From contig CAMXCT020006168.1 of the NCBI GenBank assembly GCA_947184155.2, positions 1-64,000 on the forward strand: 64,000 bases of DNA, in the 5' to 3' direction. Origin of the DNA: Cladocopium goreaui (Eukaryota > Sar > Dinophyceae > Suessiales > Symbiodiniaceae). The translations under genes were made by a program, and so were the position numbers. Positions 1-10,900 of the stretch are shown in pieces. The notes beneath the pieces are model-generated. The model worked only from the letters and a program-made list of their open reading frames with translations, had not been told where the DNA came from and ran no database searches. Position 1 is the first letter of the stretch. The number at the start of each line of letters is the position of its first letter.

Positions 1-1060
1 GGCAAACGGCAGCTTTGAGGCCCATAGAAAGTCATTGCTGTGGATCTGAGGTGCCTGCTGGGGGCGGTGTTTGGAGGGTTTGGCAGGTTTTGGAGGGTTT
101 GGAGCGTTTGGAGGGTTTGGAGGGTTTGGAGAGTTTTGGAGGGTTTGCGGGCTGGCAAACGGCAGCTTTGAAAGCCTAAGAAAGCCAGCTTTGAAAGCCC
201 ATAGAAAGCCATTGCTGTGGCCTGGCCCTGGGGTGCCTGTTGGGGAAGTGGCCTTGGCCCTAGGGTGCATGTTAGGGAAGGTGTTTGGAATTTTGGAAGT
301 TTGGATCCTTTGCAGGCTGGCTAACTGCAGCTTTGAGGCCCATAGAAAGTCATTGCTGTGGCCCTGGCCCCCTGTTAAGGCAGCTTTGAAAGCATCAAGA
401 AAGTCATTGCTGTGGATCTGAGGTGCCTGCTGGGGACGGTGTTTGGAGGGTTTGGCGGGTTTAGGAGGGTTTGGAGCGTTTGGAGGGTTTGGAGGATTTG
501 GAGAGTTTTGGAGAGTTTTGGAGGGTTTGCGGGCTGGCAAACGGCAGCTTTGAAAGCCTAAGAAAGCCATTGCTGTGGCCTGGCCCTGGGGTGCCTGTTG
601 GGGAAGTTGCCTTGGCCCTAGGGTGCATGTTGGGGAAGGTGTTTGGCATTTTGGAAGTTTGGATCCTTTGCAGGCTGGCAAACGGCAGCTTTGAGGCCCA
701 TAGAAAGTCATTGCTGTGGATCTGAGGTGCCTGCTGGGGACGGTGTTTGGAGGGTTGGAGCGTTTGGAGGGTTTGGAGAGTTTTGGAGGGTTTGCGGGCT
801 GGCAAACGGCAGCTTTGAAAGCCTAAGAAAGCCATTGCTGTGGCCTGGCCCTGGGGTGCCTGTTGGGGAAGTTGCCTTGGCCCTAGGGTGCTGGCCCTGG
901 GGGTTTGGAATTTTGGAGGCGTTTGGAGCCTTTGCGGGCTGGCAAACGGCAGCTTTGAAAGCTCATAGAAAGTCATTGCTGTGGCCCTGGCCCTGGGGTG
1001 CCTGTTGGGGAAGCTGCTTAAGGGTAAAGGTTTGGAGGGTTTGGAAGAGGACAAGGTCCA
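1..1060. repeat. GC-rich minisatellite / higher-order tandem repeat
   Basis: The stretch is built from repeated blocks. One contains GGCAAACGGCAGCTTTGA followed by AGAAAGYCATTGCTGTGG (near 1, 153, 323, 537, 677, 803 and 943). Another is made of GTTTGGAGG-type units (for example 61-150, 430-530, 745-800). A longer block beginning GAGGTGCCTGCTGGGG recurs near 48, 420 and 724, so a higher-order period of about 300-370 bases is visible. Long open frames on both strands arise only because the repeat lacks stops; they are low-complexity and I do not call a gene. Confidence 0.85.
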
Positions 1061-1080
1061 CACCTGCGGTGGTCCCAGGC

Positions 1081-1113
1081 GCCGCCCCGGCCTTGGCGAA
1101 GGCCGGGGTCGGC
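1081..1113. other. perfect GC-rich hairpin
   Basis: CCCCGGCCTT (1085-1094) and AAGGCCGGGG (1099-1108) form a 10-bp stem around the loop GGCG. It extends to GCCG/CGGC at the base with one bulged T. It lies between the minisatellite and a TA microsatellite. The function is unknown; it could be a repeat-array boundary or the end of a mobile element. Confidence 0.6.
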
Positions 1114-1180
1114 GGATATACATATATATATATTATATACATATATATATATATTATATACATATATATATATATGTATA
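1114..1180. repeat. TA/CATATA microsatellite
   Basis: Alternating TA with interspersed CATA units, immediately after the GC hairpin. Simple repeat with no coding potential. Confidence 0.9.
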
Positions 1181-1268
1181 AAATTTCATGTTTTTCCTCA
1201 TTAAACCCTTTCGATGGTCGTTTCCTCTGAAAACGATTTTGTAAGGCTTCATCCCCATGTTTCCTAGT

Positions 1269-1378
1269 TACCCTCTGGTAAATTAACATAAATAACTATG
1301 GAAAATCACAATTTTCAATGGGTAAATCCACTATTTCAATGGCCATTTTCAATAGCTATGCTAAATTACCAGAGGGTA
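1269..1378 (+). mobile_element. MITE family A (TACCCTCTGGTAA ends), copy 1
   Basis: Non-autonomous short element of ~105-110 bp. It starts TACCCTCTGGTAAATTAACA and ends TTACCAGAGGGTA, with long imperfect terminal inverted repeats, so the whole element can fold back on itself. It contains no ORF. TA lies at each outer end, consistent with a TA target duplication. Confidence 0.9.
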
Positions 1379-1570
1379 ATTTCCCGTTTATCATGGATTG
1401 TTGGCTTTGGCTCACATCCTACATCTGGCATTCCAGCGCTCCCAGCGTCCCAGGAGCTTTGCAGAAGGCCATGGCCATGGCTACAAAGCCAGAGAAGGAC
1501 CGACAACAACGTTGTTCCAATCGGGGGAGATCAAGGGTTTAGAGTTTGAACCACAAAAATCGCTGCGATT

Positions 1571-1674
1571 TACCCTCTGGTAAACTAACATAACTATGGA
1601 ATTTTACAATTTTTCATGGGAAAATCAACTATAAATGGCCATCTTCAATAGTTATGTTAAATTACCAGAGGGTA
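1571..1674 (+). mobile_element. MITE family A, copy 2
   Basis: Complete 104-bp copy with both TACCCTCTGG and CCAGAGGGTA ends. Its core has the variant AATTTTACAATTTTT, also seen inverted in the copy at 1845. Confidence 0.9.
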
Positions 1675-1844
1675 TATAACATGATTTATCACTATTTACC
1701 ATATTCAGGCACCAAAATTTTGGGCAGATTTGGGTGTATCAACAGCCATGGCTGGTTTCAATCATCGACCGCAGGGGGCATGGTCAGAAAATCGGGGCTC
1801 GGCCATGGAAATTTCATGAGATTCGAGATACGGTGGTGACCAGG

Positions 1845-1948
1845 TACCCTCTGGAAAACTAACATAACTATGGAAAATGGCCATTTACAGTGGATTTTCC
1901 CATTAAAAATTGTAAAATTCCATAGTTATGTTAGTTTACCAGAGGGTA
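1845..1948 (-). mobile_element. MITE family A, copy 3
   Basis: Complete 104-bp copy in the opposite orientation (left end TACCCTCTGGAAAACTAACA, right end CCAGAGGGTA). With copy 2 it forms a larger inverted arrangement about 170 bases apart. Confidence 0.9.
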
Positions 1949-2328
1949 TTTGGTAGAGAAATATTGGGATTTTTCCTTTTCTGCCTAGAATTTTGGTGAA
2001 AAGACACAGAAACAAATTCTTGGTTGACCCAAACTTACAGTAGTTGAATGCTAAGTCCTAAGGTACGTAGACATTGAATATATAAACGACATAGGAATAG
2101 AAAATTACATACATACATCCATGCAATGCAATGCATTACATAACATTACAGTGCATTACATTACATTATATACATTACATTACAAGGTGGGGCCCCCCAG
2201 TTATAAGTTGGTTTATAACCCCCATGAATACTATAGTTATAAGTACCATAAACCATAGTGAAATGGGAGTTATAAACCAACTGAACGCTATCTTGGGGGC
2301 ACCACCTTGTACATATATACATCAGACA

Positions 2329-2432
2329 TACCCTCTGGTAATTTAACATAGCTATTGAAAATGGCCATTTATAGTGGATTTTCCCATTAAAAATGGTGAT
2401 TTTCCATAGCTACGTTAAATTACCAGAGGGTA
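2329..2432 (-). mobile_element. MITE family A, copy 4
   Basis: Complete copy, inverted relative to copy 1: TACCCTCTGGTAATTTAACA at the left and ACCAGAGGGTA at the right, with the usual CCATTTATAGTGG core. Confidence 0.9.
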
Positions 2433-2922
2433 CATACAGATATTGGTTTCATCTCCACAGCTTGTCTCCAGCGCCTGGCGCGTTCCCTCAAAAATCGCTG
2501 CAGAAAGGCTGTTCCCAGCATAGCTTCCACCACTCCAAGGCGCGCGGAATGGCATGGCGTGATGGGTTTAATGAACACAATCCATAGGAATTGGGTTTTT
2601 TTCACCTCAAATTTCCAGAAAAAAAACCATTCAAATCATTCGTCCATTCCGTTCATGATTCAATTGAGAGACACTAGTGCATGTACCTCCAGGTCTGCAA
2701 TACAATAAACCGCAATCCAAATTGAGTCTTCTTTTCAAGGTTTATTCAATTCATTGTGATCCCAAGGTTTACACATCAATTCATTCATTCTTCCTGATCT
2801 ATTCATGGTGATAAATTTATTTCCTCTGATCCGGACCTTGATTTTTCAAGGTTTCCTGATCTGGCTGATCCGGACCCAAAATCACAAGTCGAATCCACTT
2901 CGAATCCAATAAAAGAATACAC
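2433..2922. other. gene-poor AT-rich spacer
   Basis: Contains short direct repeats around TTCAATTCAT and ATTTTTCAAGG (about 2690-2860) but no convincing exon, RNA gene or complete element. Confidence 0.6.
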
Positions 2923-3042
2923 TTAGCCTCTGGTAAACATTTACATAACTATAGAAAGATCCAGCATTTTGAATGGATTTTCCAACCAACGAACTCAATG
3001 GGGTACACCGTCAATAGCTATGTCACAAATTACCAGAGGGTA
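2923..3042 (+). mobile_element. MITE family A, diverged copy
   Basis: The left end is degraded (TAGCCTCTGGTAAACAT) and the right end is intact (TTACCAGAGGGTA). The core carries the variant AGATCCAGCATTTTGAATGG and an inserted segment. Confidence 0.7.
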
Positions 3043-3111
3043 TATCCATCAATATCCCAGTATTATCCCATGATTATCCCATTATCATCCCTATAAACCA
3101 TATGAAACCAT

Positions 3112-3692
3112 AGGGTATTTCATGGTTAATAACTATATTGACATAACCAGAGGGTATATCCCATTATATCCCATTAGATAAACCATCAAATCACCATGGC
3201 TTCACTGGGTAAATCCACTATGAATCGACTGGGCCATGGCTTCAAGTTCGCAAAGTGTAACTTAAATAACCAGAGGCAAACTTTCCCATTCAGAAATCCC
3301 CATGATTTTTTTGCTTCAATACCTATGAATCACCATTAAAAATCCACTATTTCTATCCCCATGTTCAAATTACAGGAGGTTATCACTGATCAAATTTTCA
3401 TCGGCCATCGGTTCCGAATTTTTCGCACTCCGATCACTCCGTGACTCCGTTTATTGGGATCGCAACAGGCCGGACTTCCCCTACAACATTGAGTTCCGGG
3501 CGGAGAACTTTCAGCTCTCGCAGGCATGGCTTGGTTAGAGAAATGGTGGTCTAGCAGCTAGTCAGAGCAACTTTGGTAGTCAAACATGGCTTAGCTATTG
3601 AAAATGGCCATTGAACTCTCGTGGATTTACCCATTTTCATAGCATGGTGGATCTTTCCAGTTCGTTATGTTAGCCCGTTTACCAGGCCGGGT
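3112..3692. repeat. cluster of degenerate MITE A fragments
   Basis: Partial copies are recognisable. One ends ACATAACCAGAGGGTA near 3152. One spans about 3180-3285 with an ATAACCAGAGG end. One spans about 3590-3692 and contains TAGCTATTGAAAATGGCC and a damaged TTTACCAGGCCGGGTA end. This is an older insertion layer than the intact copies. Confidence 0.55.
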
Positions 3693-3805
3693 AGTCAAAC
3701 ATACGGCTTGCTGGATGGGTTCCATCCATGAACATCCAATGTCCTGATGGGATTTTTTCGAAACTCATCGGGGCTTTGAGAAAAGTATGTTTGATCGAGG
3801 GTGTT

Positions 3806-3911
3806 TACCCTCTGGTAATGACTGACATAGCTATTGAAAATGGCCATTTATAGTGAGTTTTCCCATTAAAAATGGTGATTTTCCATAGTTATGTTAGTTT
3901 ACCAGAGGGTA
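3806..3911 (-). mobile_element. MITE family A, intact copy
   Basis: Complete 106-bp copy with both ends and the core CCATTTATAGTGAGTTTTCCC; nearly identical to the copies at 2329 and 42214. Confidence 0.9.
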
Positions 3912-4545
3912 CCCTTGGTGATACATACTGAGGAACCTTTCCAGCTGAGAATTGAAAAAAAAAACAGAGTATCCAAGATCAGCCGTACAACCAAGATCGA
4001 AATTTTAGCTTGTAACACATTCACTGTGGAATGTAGAACTTGCATCTACAGCACATCTCCAAGCCAAGGTCCTGTATGCAACTTAACCCAATCTCCAAGT
4101 AGTCTCTGGTGAATTCACGATTTGGAAAAGCCACTGACTGTCACTGTCACTGATCATTTTCCGAACAGGACACCATATGGGTTTTCCACATCAAGGTCTG
4201 TAAAAACCCCAGGGTTTTTTCCCGAGCTGGGCAATTCGATCATGTTCGATCACCTTCCGCAGTTGTGGATCCGTTTGATCGAACATGTGGGTTATCAACA
4301 TCTAGTTTTAACAAAAACATGGAAAGAATGAATCAAGTTCTATACAGCTATCTAGCTTCATAAAATTTTCAAAACATTTTTTATTTCAGGCACATGATAT
4401 CCTGCTGGATTTCCGAATCCTGGGACACTCCTCCAACGTTTTCACCGAAGCATCAGTTGGAGTTGAAGCGGAAGACCAGTTACGACGTGGCCGGGGGCCC
4501 TCAAATCTTCGGGAGATGTGGGGAGATCATGGGGAGATCATAGGA
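3912..4545. other. non-coding spacer upstream of copia element 1
   Basis: Contains a short inverted motif GATCATGTTCGATC...GATCGAACATG (4237-4287) but no convincing exon or RNA gene. Confidence 0.5.
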
Positions 4546-4546
4546 A

Positions 4547-4658
4547 AACCTATATATGTATATGTATATATATGTATGTATGTATATATATATATGTATA
4601 TATATGTATGTATATATGTATATATATATATGTATATATGTATATATATATATATATG
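4547..4658. repeat. TA/TGTATA microsatellite interrupted by copia element 1
   Basis: The alternating TATATGTATG tract stops exactly at the left LTR. TA-rich sequence resumes after the right LTR (13070-13100), so the element apparently inserted into this microsatellite. Confidence 0.8.
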
Positions 4659-4659
4659 T

Positions 4660-4926
4660 TGTCAATCCAGCATTCACATGTTCCAACCCTTTGCATCCAG
4701 ACAGCCTGGTCACCCTTGAGAAGTTCCGTATGTGTGCTGACAATGCGGCCCAAAGCGGGTGGGACGTGGCGGGATCGCTTCGAGCCATGAAAACAAGCGT
4801 GGCCGCTTGAAGTCTTGGGATTGGCGTGGCAGCCATAGGAATTTCATAGAAGTTGGCAAGGACGCCATAGGTATCAAGGTGAGGACACCTTAGGTTCACA
4901 GGTGGGCCCGTTACCAATCAATTGAG
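4660..4926 (+). repeat. 5' LTR of copia element 1
   Basis: 267 bp, beginning TGTCAATCC and ending CAATTGAG. It matches 12802-13068 with no difference that I can see. The ends form only a short imperfect inverted repeat (TGTCAAT / ATTGAG) rather than the usual TG...CA. Confidence 0.93.
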
Positions 4927-4928
4927 AT

Positions 4929-4940
4929 TGGTAGCGGAGC
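4929..4940 (+). promoter_or_regulatory. primer-binding site, initiator-Met tRNA type
   Basis: TGGTAGCGGAGC starts two bases after the LTR. It begins with TGG, the complement of a tRNA CCA end, and resembles the initiator-methionine tRNA sites used by copia elements in plants and animals. The element's ORF starts 10 bases further on. Confidence 0.7.
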
Positions 4941-4950
4941 CCTGGCCGAC

Positions 4951-7900
4951 ATGTCAGGGCAAGCTACTATACCTGATGGGGCAACAGCTGCTTCAGGTGA
5001 AGGACAACGCGACAGCGTTCAAACTCAGTTGGCGCAATTGGTGCCGACGTATGACCCGGGAGTGGATAGTGTAGAGACATGGAGTCAAAAGATTCGACTG
5101 TTGTTGCAAGCTTGGCCTGAAGGTAAACTGGTTGAGTTAGCCACTCGTATCGTGCTCAACACCAAGGGTTCAGCATTTCAGAAGCTACAGCTTCACCAAA
5201 CTGAAATTTTCACTGGTGACCGCAAAGGGATTGAGACAATTGTATCACTGGTAGGAGGTTCATTTGGTCAGGTAGAGCTGGAGAAACGTTTCGAGATTGC
5301 TGAGAAGGCCTTGTTCAGGTGTGTTCAGAAGCCGGACGAGACAGCAGATTCGTTTTTGGCCCGAGCCGATGTGGCTTGGACAGAACTTCTGGCGAAGAAA
5401 ATGTCGCTGGCCGAATTGCAGGCCTACATTACTCTGCGGGGTAGCCGATTGACAGGGGAGGACAAAAAGCGAATTCTGGTAGAATCAGGGGCAGAGGACT
5501 CTGGTGAATTGAAGATGACACGTGTTTCTGCTGCAGTTCGCATGTTAGGATCCTCTTTCTTTCAAGAATATGCTTTTGGGAAGAAGGACAAGTCTCTCAA
5601 AACATATGACAACACTGCATTTGTGGCTGAAGAATGCGATGATCAACATGATGATGGTTCAAGGTTTGGAGAGGATTGGTATGAGGATGAGATTGATCCT
5701 AGCTTACATGATGATGAAGACGCAGCCTTGATTGTGCAGTTCGAAAATGCAGTAGTCGACAGTGTACAGGAAGATCGAGAATTGTCAGCCTTTTTCTCGT
5801 CATACCAAGAGGCCAGAAAACGCCTTGTGGAGAAGACTCGCTCTAGAGGTTTCTGGAGTAGTGGCAAAGGCAAGGGTTCGTTTGGCAAGAAAGGTTTTGG
5901 CAAGCAAAAGGGAAAAGGGTTTCGATCCAAATCTCTGGCACAAAGGATTGCTGAGAGCGCCTGCCGACGCTGTGGAGCGACCGGTCATTGGAAGGCCGAG
6001 TGCCCTCTGAACAAAGCCTCGAACAGTGATGGTAAGAATGTGGTGCCCACCTCAGTAGTCATAGACCATGAAGCAGCCGCCGTTGCCGTTGTCGAGCCCA
6101 ATGATGACACCGGCATAGCCAGCTTTCTGGATGACATGGAACCATGGCACGACCCAACTGAAACTCGGAACAACATGGAATGGTGTTTTGGGGTAATAAG
6201 TGGGATGTCAAGGGGTAATCGGTTTACTGAGGGGCTAAAATATAAACTGTCAGGGGTGATGTCCAACACGCCCAGGAAGTTGTCTCCAACAAGTAAGCTG
6301 CGTGAGAGCCGACCAACCCTGGTCAAGCCGATTTGCCAAGTTGATGCATCCGCCGAGTGTCACAGCTTGTTCTGCTCTACCGGAACCACCGGTGTTGTCG
6401 ATCTAGGTGCATCACAATCAGTAATTGGTAGTGACCAGTTGAAAGAATTGTTGGAACAGTTGCAACCTCAGATCCGAAGCCAGCTCAAGCGCCAACAGGT
6501 AGACCTGATTTTTCGTTTTGGCAATCATCAGACTCTGCAGAGCAAGGTGGCAGTTCATTTTCCTTTGCATGGACAATGGTTCCGTGTCGCAGTGGTGCCG
6601 GGTAAGACACCTTTCCTCCTCTCGAGCAATTTCCTGCAGACCATTCAAGCTGTGATTGATGCCAGTGAATGCACACTTTGGAGTAAGGTCCTCAAGCGAT
6701 ATATCCCTGTGTATCATAATGAAAAGAACTTAATGATGATGAATATAAATGATTTATGGGGGAAAACGCAAGAGAGCACCATTTGCCAAGCTGAAGCACA
6801 GACACCAATGGCAGGTCGACCGACTAGCTCTGGTGATGAATTCTCCATGAAGGGTGCACCCGATTGCCTTGTGAACGGAAAGAATGAGAGTGAGCTTCAA
6901 CAGTTGGAAGCCGACGTAAGGTCATCATGTCAAGCCCATATCACCAAGGTAGAAGGCAAACAGGTCCATGAAAAGCAGTGTCAACCACATCGTCAGCAGG
7001 GATCAGAGTCAGAACCAGCCCAGCCGTCTGCGTCAGAAAGATCGTCAGCAGCATCCGGAAGCTCAAACGTGTCTCCCTGTGCAATACCGTGCAAGCCCCG
7101 ACGCCATGGCCTTGCACAAGCAGTTCCAAGCTTACCTGGGAAAGAACCAGGTGGAGGATATCGAGAAGATTCCTTTGGCCACATTGGCCGAGACAAAGAT
7201 CGATTTTGGCAAGGCCAAGGTCAATCAGACATTTGCTCAGGCCTTTCAAGACAAGGACTGGACCAACTACATGCTGACTCGTTTCGAGGACAGCGAGAAG
7301 CTGTCTCATCGCCGTTTCTTCCAGTATGTCAAATTGATGATCCAAGAGGATTTCCCGACCTCGACAAAGAGTGTCAAGACCAAAGAGTGCAGCAAGAAAA
7401 AGGAGGAGAGTCATCGAATCAGTCACAGCATGGCCAAACCAGTGGACGAGGAGGAGGATTCCGAGTGGGAGCAAATGTCAGGGATCAAGTCAAACCAAAC
7501 CGAGATGGAGAGCCGAATGGGGCGTGTGGAAGAAGCTCTGGCACAGGTGATCTCACACCTTCAGCAGCTGTCGACACAAGGACTTCTGATTCAGCCAAAG
7601 ACCGAGTCATAGGACAATTCAGCCTAGCTGCCGAAAGTATGATTGCATCCCAGAATGATGGCAAGGGTTGTGAGGAAATACCAATTGAACTGATGGACTT
7701 TGAATTTGCGTCATCAACCAACGAAGTTCCCACTTTTCACAAAGAGTGTCAAAGATTGATTCAGAGTCTTCGCAAAGAATTGTCCAGTGTTCAACAAATC
7801 ATCAAGCCAACAGGGAAAAAGATGAAGCTTTATGAAATCATGTGTGGATCCGAAAGTGAATTGACAAAACAATGTCACAACCTGGGAATGCAAGCACGAA

Positions 7901-10900
7901 GGTTTGGGATGTTTTCTGGCGATCTGAGCACACCATCAGGTCGAAGAAAGTTGTTTGCATATTTGTGTGCGGAACAGCCAGAACATGTGTGGTATTCTCC
8001 TGAGTGTGGACCATGGTGTCGATGGTCAGCCATGAACATGTCAAGATCGCTGGAAGCCTTACAGAAGGTGTTGGATGATCGGCGACAACGCTTGTGGCAA
8101 GTAGCTCTTGGGGTGGTTTTGTGTGAACATCAAGTAGCAATGACAAAGCACTTTCACTTGGAACAGCCTGATGGATCAGCCATGCTCAAACTCCCATGCT
8201 TAGGTCCTTTGCTGTCAGTAGCACACCCAAGCGTTTTTGACCTTTGTAGGGTTGGTAAGTTGCAAGAACCTGTCACTGGGATGCCGATTCGAAAACGTCT
8301 TCAAGTGTGTACAACATCAGTGGAGTTGAAACAAAATCTGGATGGGCAGAAGTGTCAAGGGTTACATGAGCATTACCAAATCGCTGGGAGCACCCAAGTC
8401 AATCATCAGAGCATGTCAGTGTCAAAGTTCACCGAAAACTATCCAAGAAAGTTCGCTAGGCAGGTATGTCAAATTTTGCAGAAGCGAAATCACCTGCATC
8501 CCAATGAAGTTTTGGCCAATGAAGTCAGTGAATTCGGACCGGAAGATCATCCCACCAAGCGCCGTCGCTTGGGACAGAAGAGCTCACCGATGCAAATTGT
8601 GCTCCGACATCCAAATGTGCAATGGTTGGATGTCATGAAAGCTGTAGATGTTGCCGCACCGAGGGTCGGAGTTGTCGTTTGGGAACAGGGAGAGATTCTG
8701 GAAGCTGTTCGAACGTTGTGTCCCAATCATGTCGTCCGTCATGTGGTGGTTTGTCGTGGCACTGATCGAATGTTAGGTCCCAACACTAGACTGATTCCCG
8801 GAGAAGCACCATGGCGAAGAATGATCTGCATTCGTAGGCGGTTTGAAGATGTTGTGGTTGAGCCTGAATGGGAGAATTGGGAACGCCTGTCTTATCGCCA
8901 ACTCCGCCGCAAGAGTACAGCAGCCCGCTGTAACATAACCATTTTTGCCAGACCAAAATATGAATCCTGGCCGGAAGCCAGTGATGTGGCGAAAAATGAT
9001 GCTCAAAATGAACAATCTGCAGTGAAAGGGGCTTCTCACAAAAGAGCTGGCGAGGGTTCAAGTGTAGCTGAAGATGAGAATCGACTCAAAAGAAGTCGTG
9101 GAAATCCGTTGGCATCCGAGGCCGTGCTGCCGATCTCAGAAAGGTTAGAAACAGGTACTGATGCAGGTGAGAAGTTAGATAGGATAGTAGTGGACTTAAC
9201 ATGTCAAAAACATGGACCCAAGTTCCTTGAACTATCTCCTGAAGAACAACAATGGCTTCTAAAGCTGCATCGGAACATGGGCCACCCAGGCCACCAGAAA
9301 CTGACATACATGTGCAAGCAGCTTAATTGCGATGAACGAATCCTCAAAGCTGTACCAGATATCAAATGCTCAACATGTCAGGAATCGCAAACACCTACTA
9401 TTCCAAGACCCAGTGCAATCAAAGAACCACTTGATTTCGGGGACATTGTTGCAATGGATGGCATCACTTGGACCAATGCTCAAGGGGCTCAATTTCATTT
9501 TTATCACATGATTGATCACAGCACTGCATTTCAGAGCGCCTATTGTGCCCCTTCCCGAACAGCTGGAGATGCACTCAGAGCTCTTACAATAGGTTGGATG
9601 TTGTGGGCTGGACCACCTGGTCAATTGATTTTAGATGCTGCCGGTGAATTCTGTGATGACACTATACAAGACTTTTCACAGAAACATGGAATCAAACTTC
9701 GTATTATTCCACCGGAAGCTCACTGGCAGAATAGTCGTTGCGAACGCCATGGAGGGATTTTACAACAAATTCTGACAAAGATGGATTTAGAAGATCCCAT
9801 TACGTCTTATGATCAGCTTGAACAGGCCTTGGTGTATGCAACTCAAACAAAGAATCAGTGGTCCAGACATCGTGGATATCCACCTGAAGTTTTGGTTTTT
9901 GGAAAACTTCAGAGACAACCTGGTTCAGTTGTCAGTGATGACACCTGTTCAGCACATGAGTTGGCCAGAACTGACAGTCCAGAAGGCATCCGCTTTAGAG
10001 CAGAATTGTCCAGGCGGGAACATGCACGTCAAGCGTTTGTCAAAGTGGACAATGATCAAGCCTGTCGGAGAGCTCTCCTTCAAAGAACAAGACCTAATAG
10101 GGGACGATATCAACCAGGAAATTGGATAATGTTATGGAGGGATAATAAGAGATGGATAGGTCCTATGAGGGTAATCCAACAAGAAGGAGATACATGTGTG
10201 TGGACAGTTTTTGGAAATCGACTTTATCGTGGAGCACCTGAACAAGTCAGACCACTGTCCGCTGTAGAAGAAGTGTCCCTCGAGAAAACATGGTCCAATC
10301 CAAAAGAGGAGAAACCGATAGGTAGGCCAGAGTTGAACGAAAGTTTTGGTGACATGCCTGCTCCAACGCAAGGGGCAAATCCTGAAGTCTTGTCGCAGCC
10401 TGGTTCCAGAAGAGATTCCACTGAGCCTGAACCATCAATTGGCAGTCCTTCAATTGTTAACACCGAAGACCTTGAAGAGAACATACAACATGAAAATGAT
10501 CACATTGAGATTCCTGTACCTGACGATGATGATGATGAGCTGGTTTGTGAAGCCTTACAGGTAAATAGTGATCAATGCTGGTCGATGCAAATTGAATTGG
10601 ATGTCAATGAGATCTCAAAGATGTGTCAAACTGATGAGGAAGAACAAGTAGCACTTCTTGTGTCGGCCGCCAAGAAACAACGTAGTGAGATCAAACTTAA
10701 AGATCTGTCAAACGAAGACCGCAAGTTGTTTGATGCTGCCAAGAACAAAGAGTTGCAGTCATGGCTTGACACTGGAACCATTCAGCGAATTTGCAGGCAA
10801 CAAATCCCAAAGGAGAATGTGCTTCGCTGTCGTTGGTTGTTGACATGGAAAGACATGGGGGAGATCAATAAGACCACGAAAACTCCAAAGGCCAGATTGA

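Noticed and set aside
461-1123. Long minus-strand open frame in the minisatellite
   Set aside because: Repetitive Ser/Lys/Pro-rich translation arising from the tandem repeat; both strands are equally open, with no domain.
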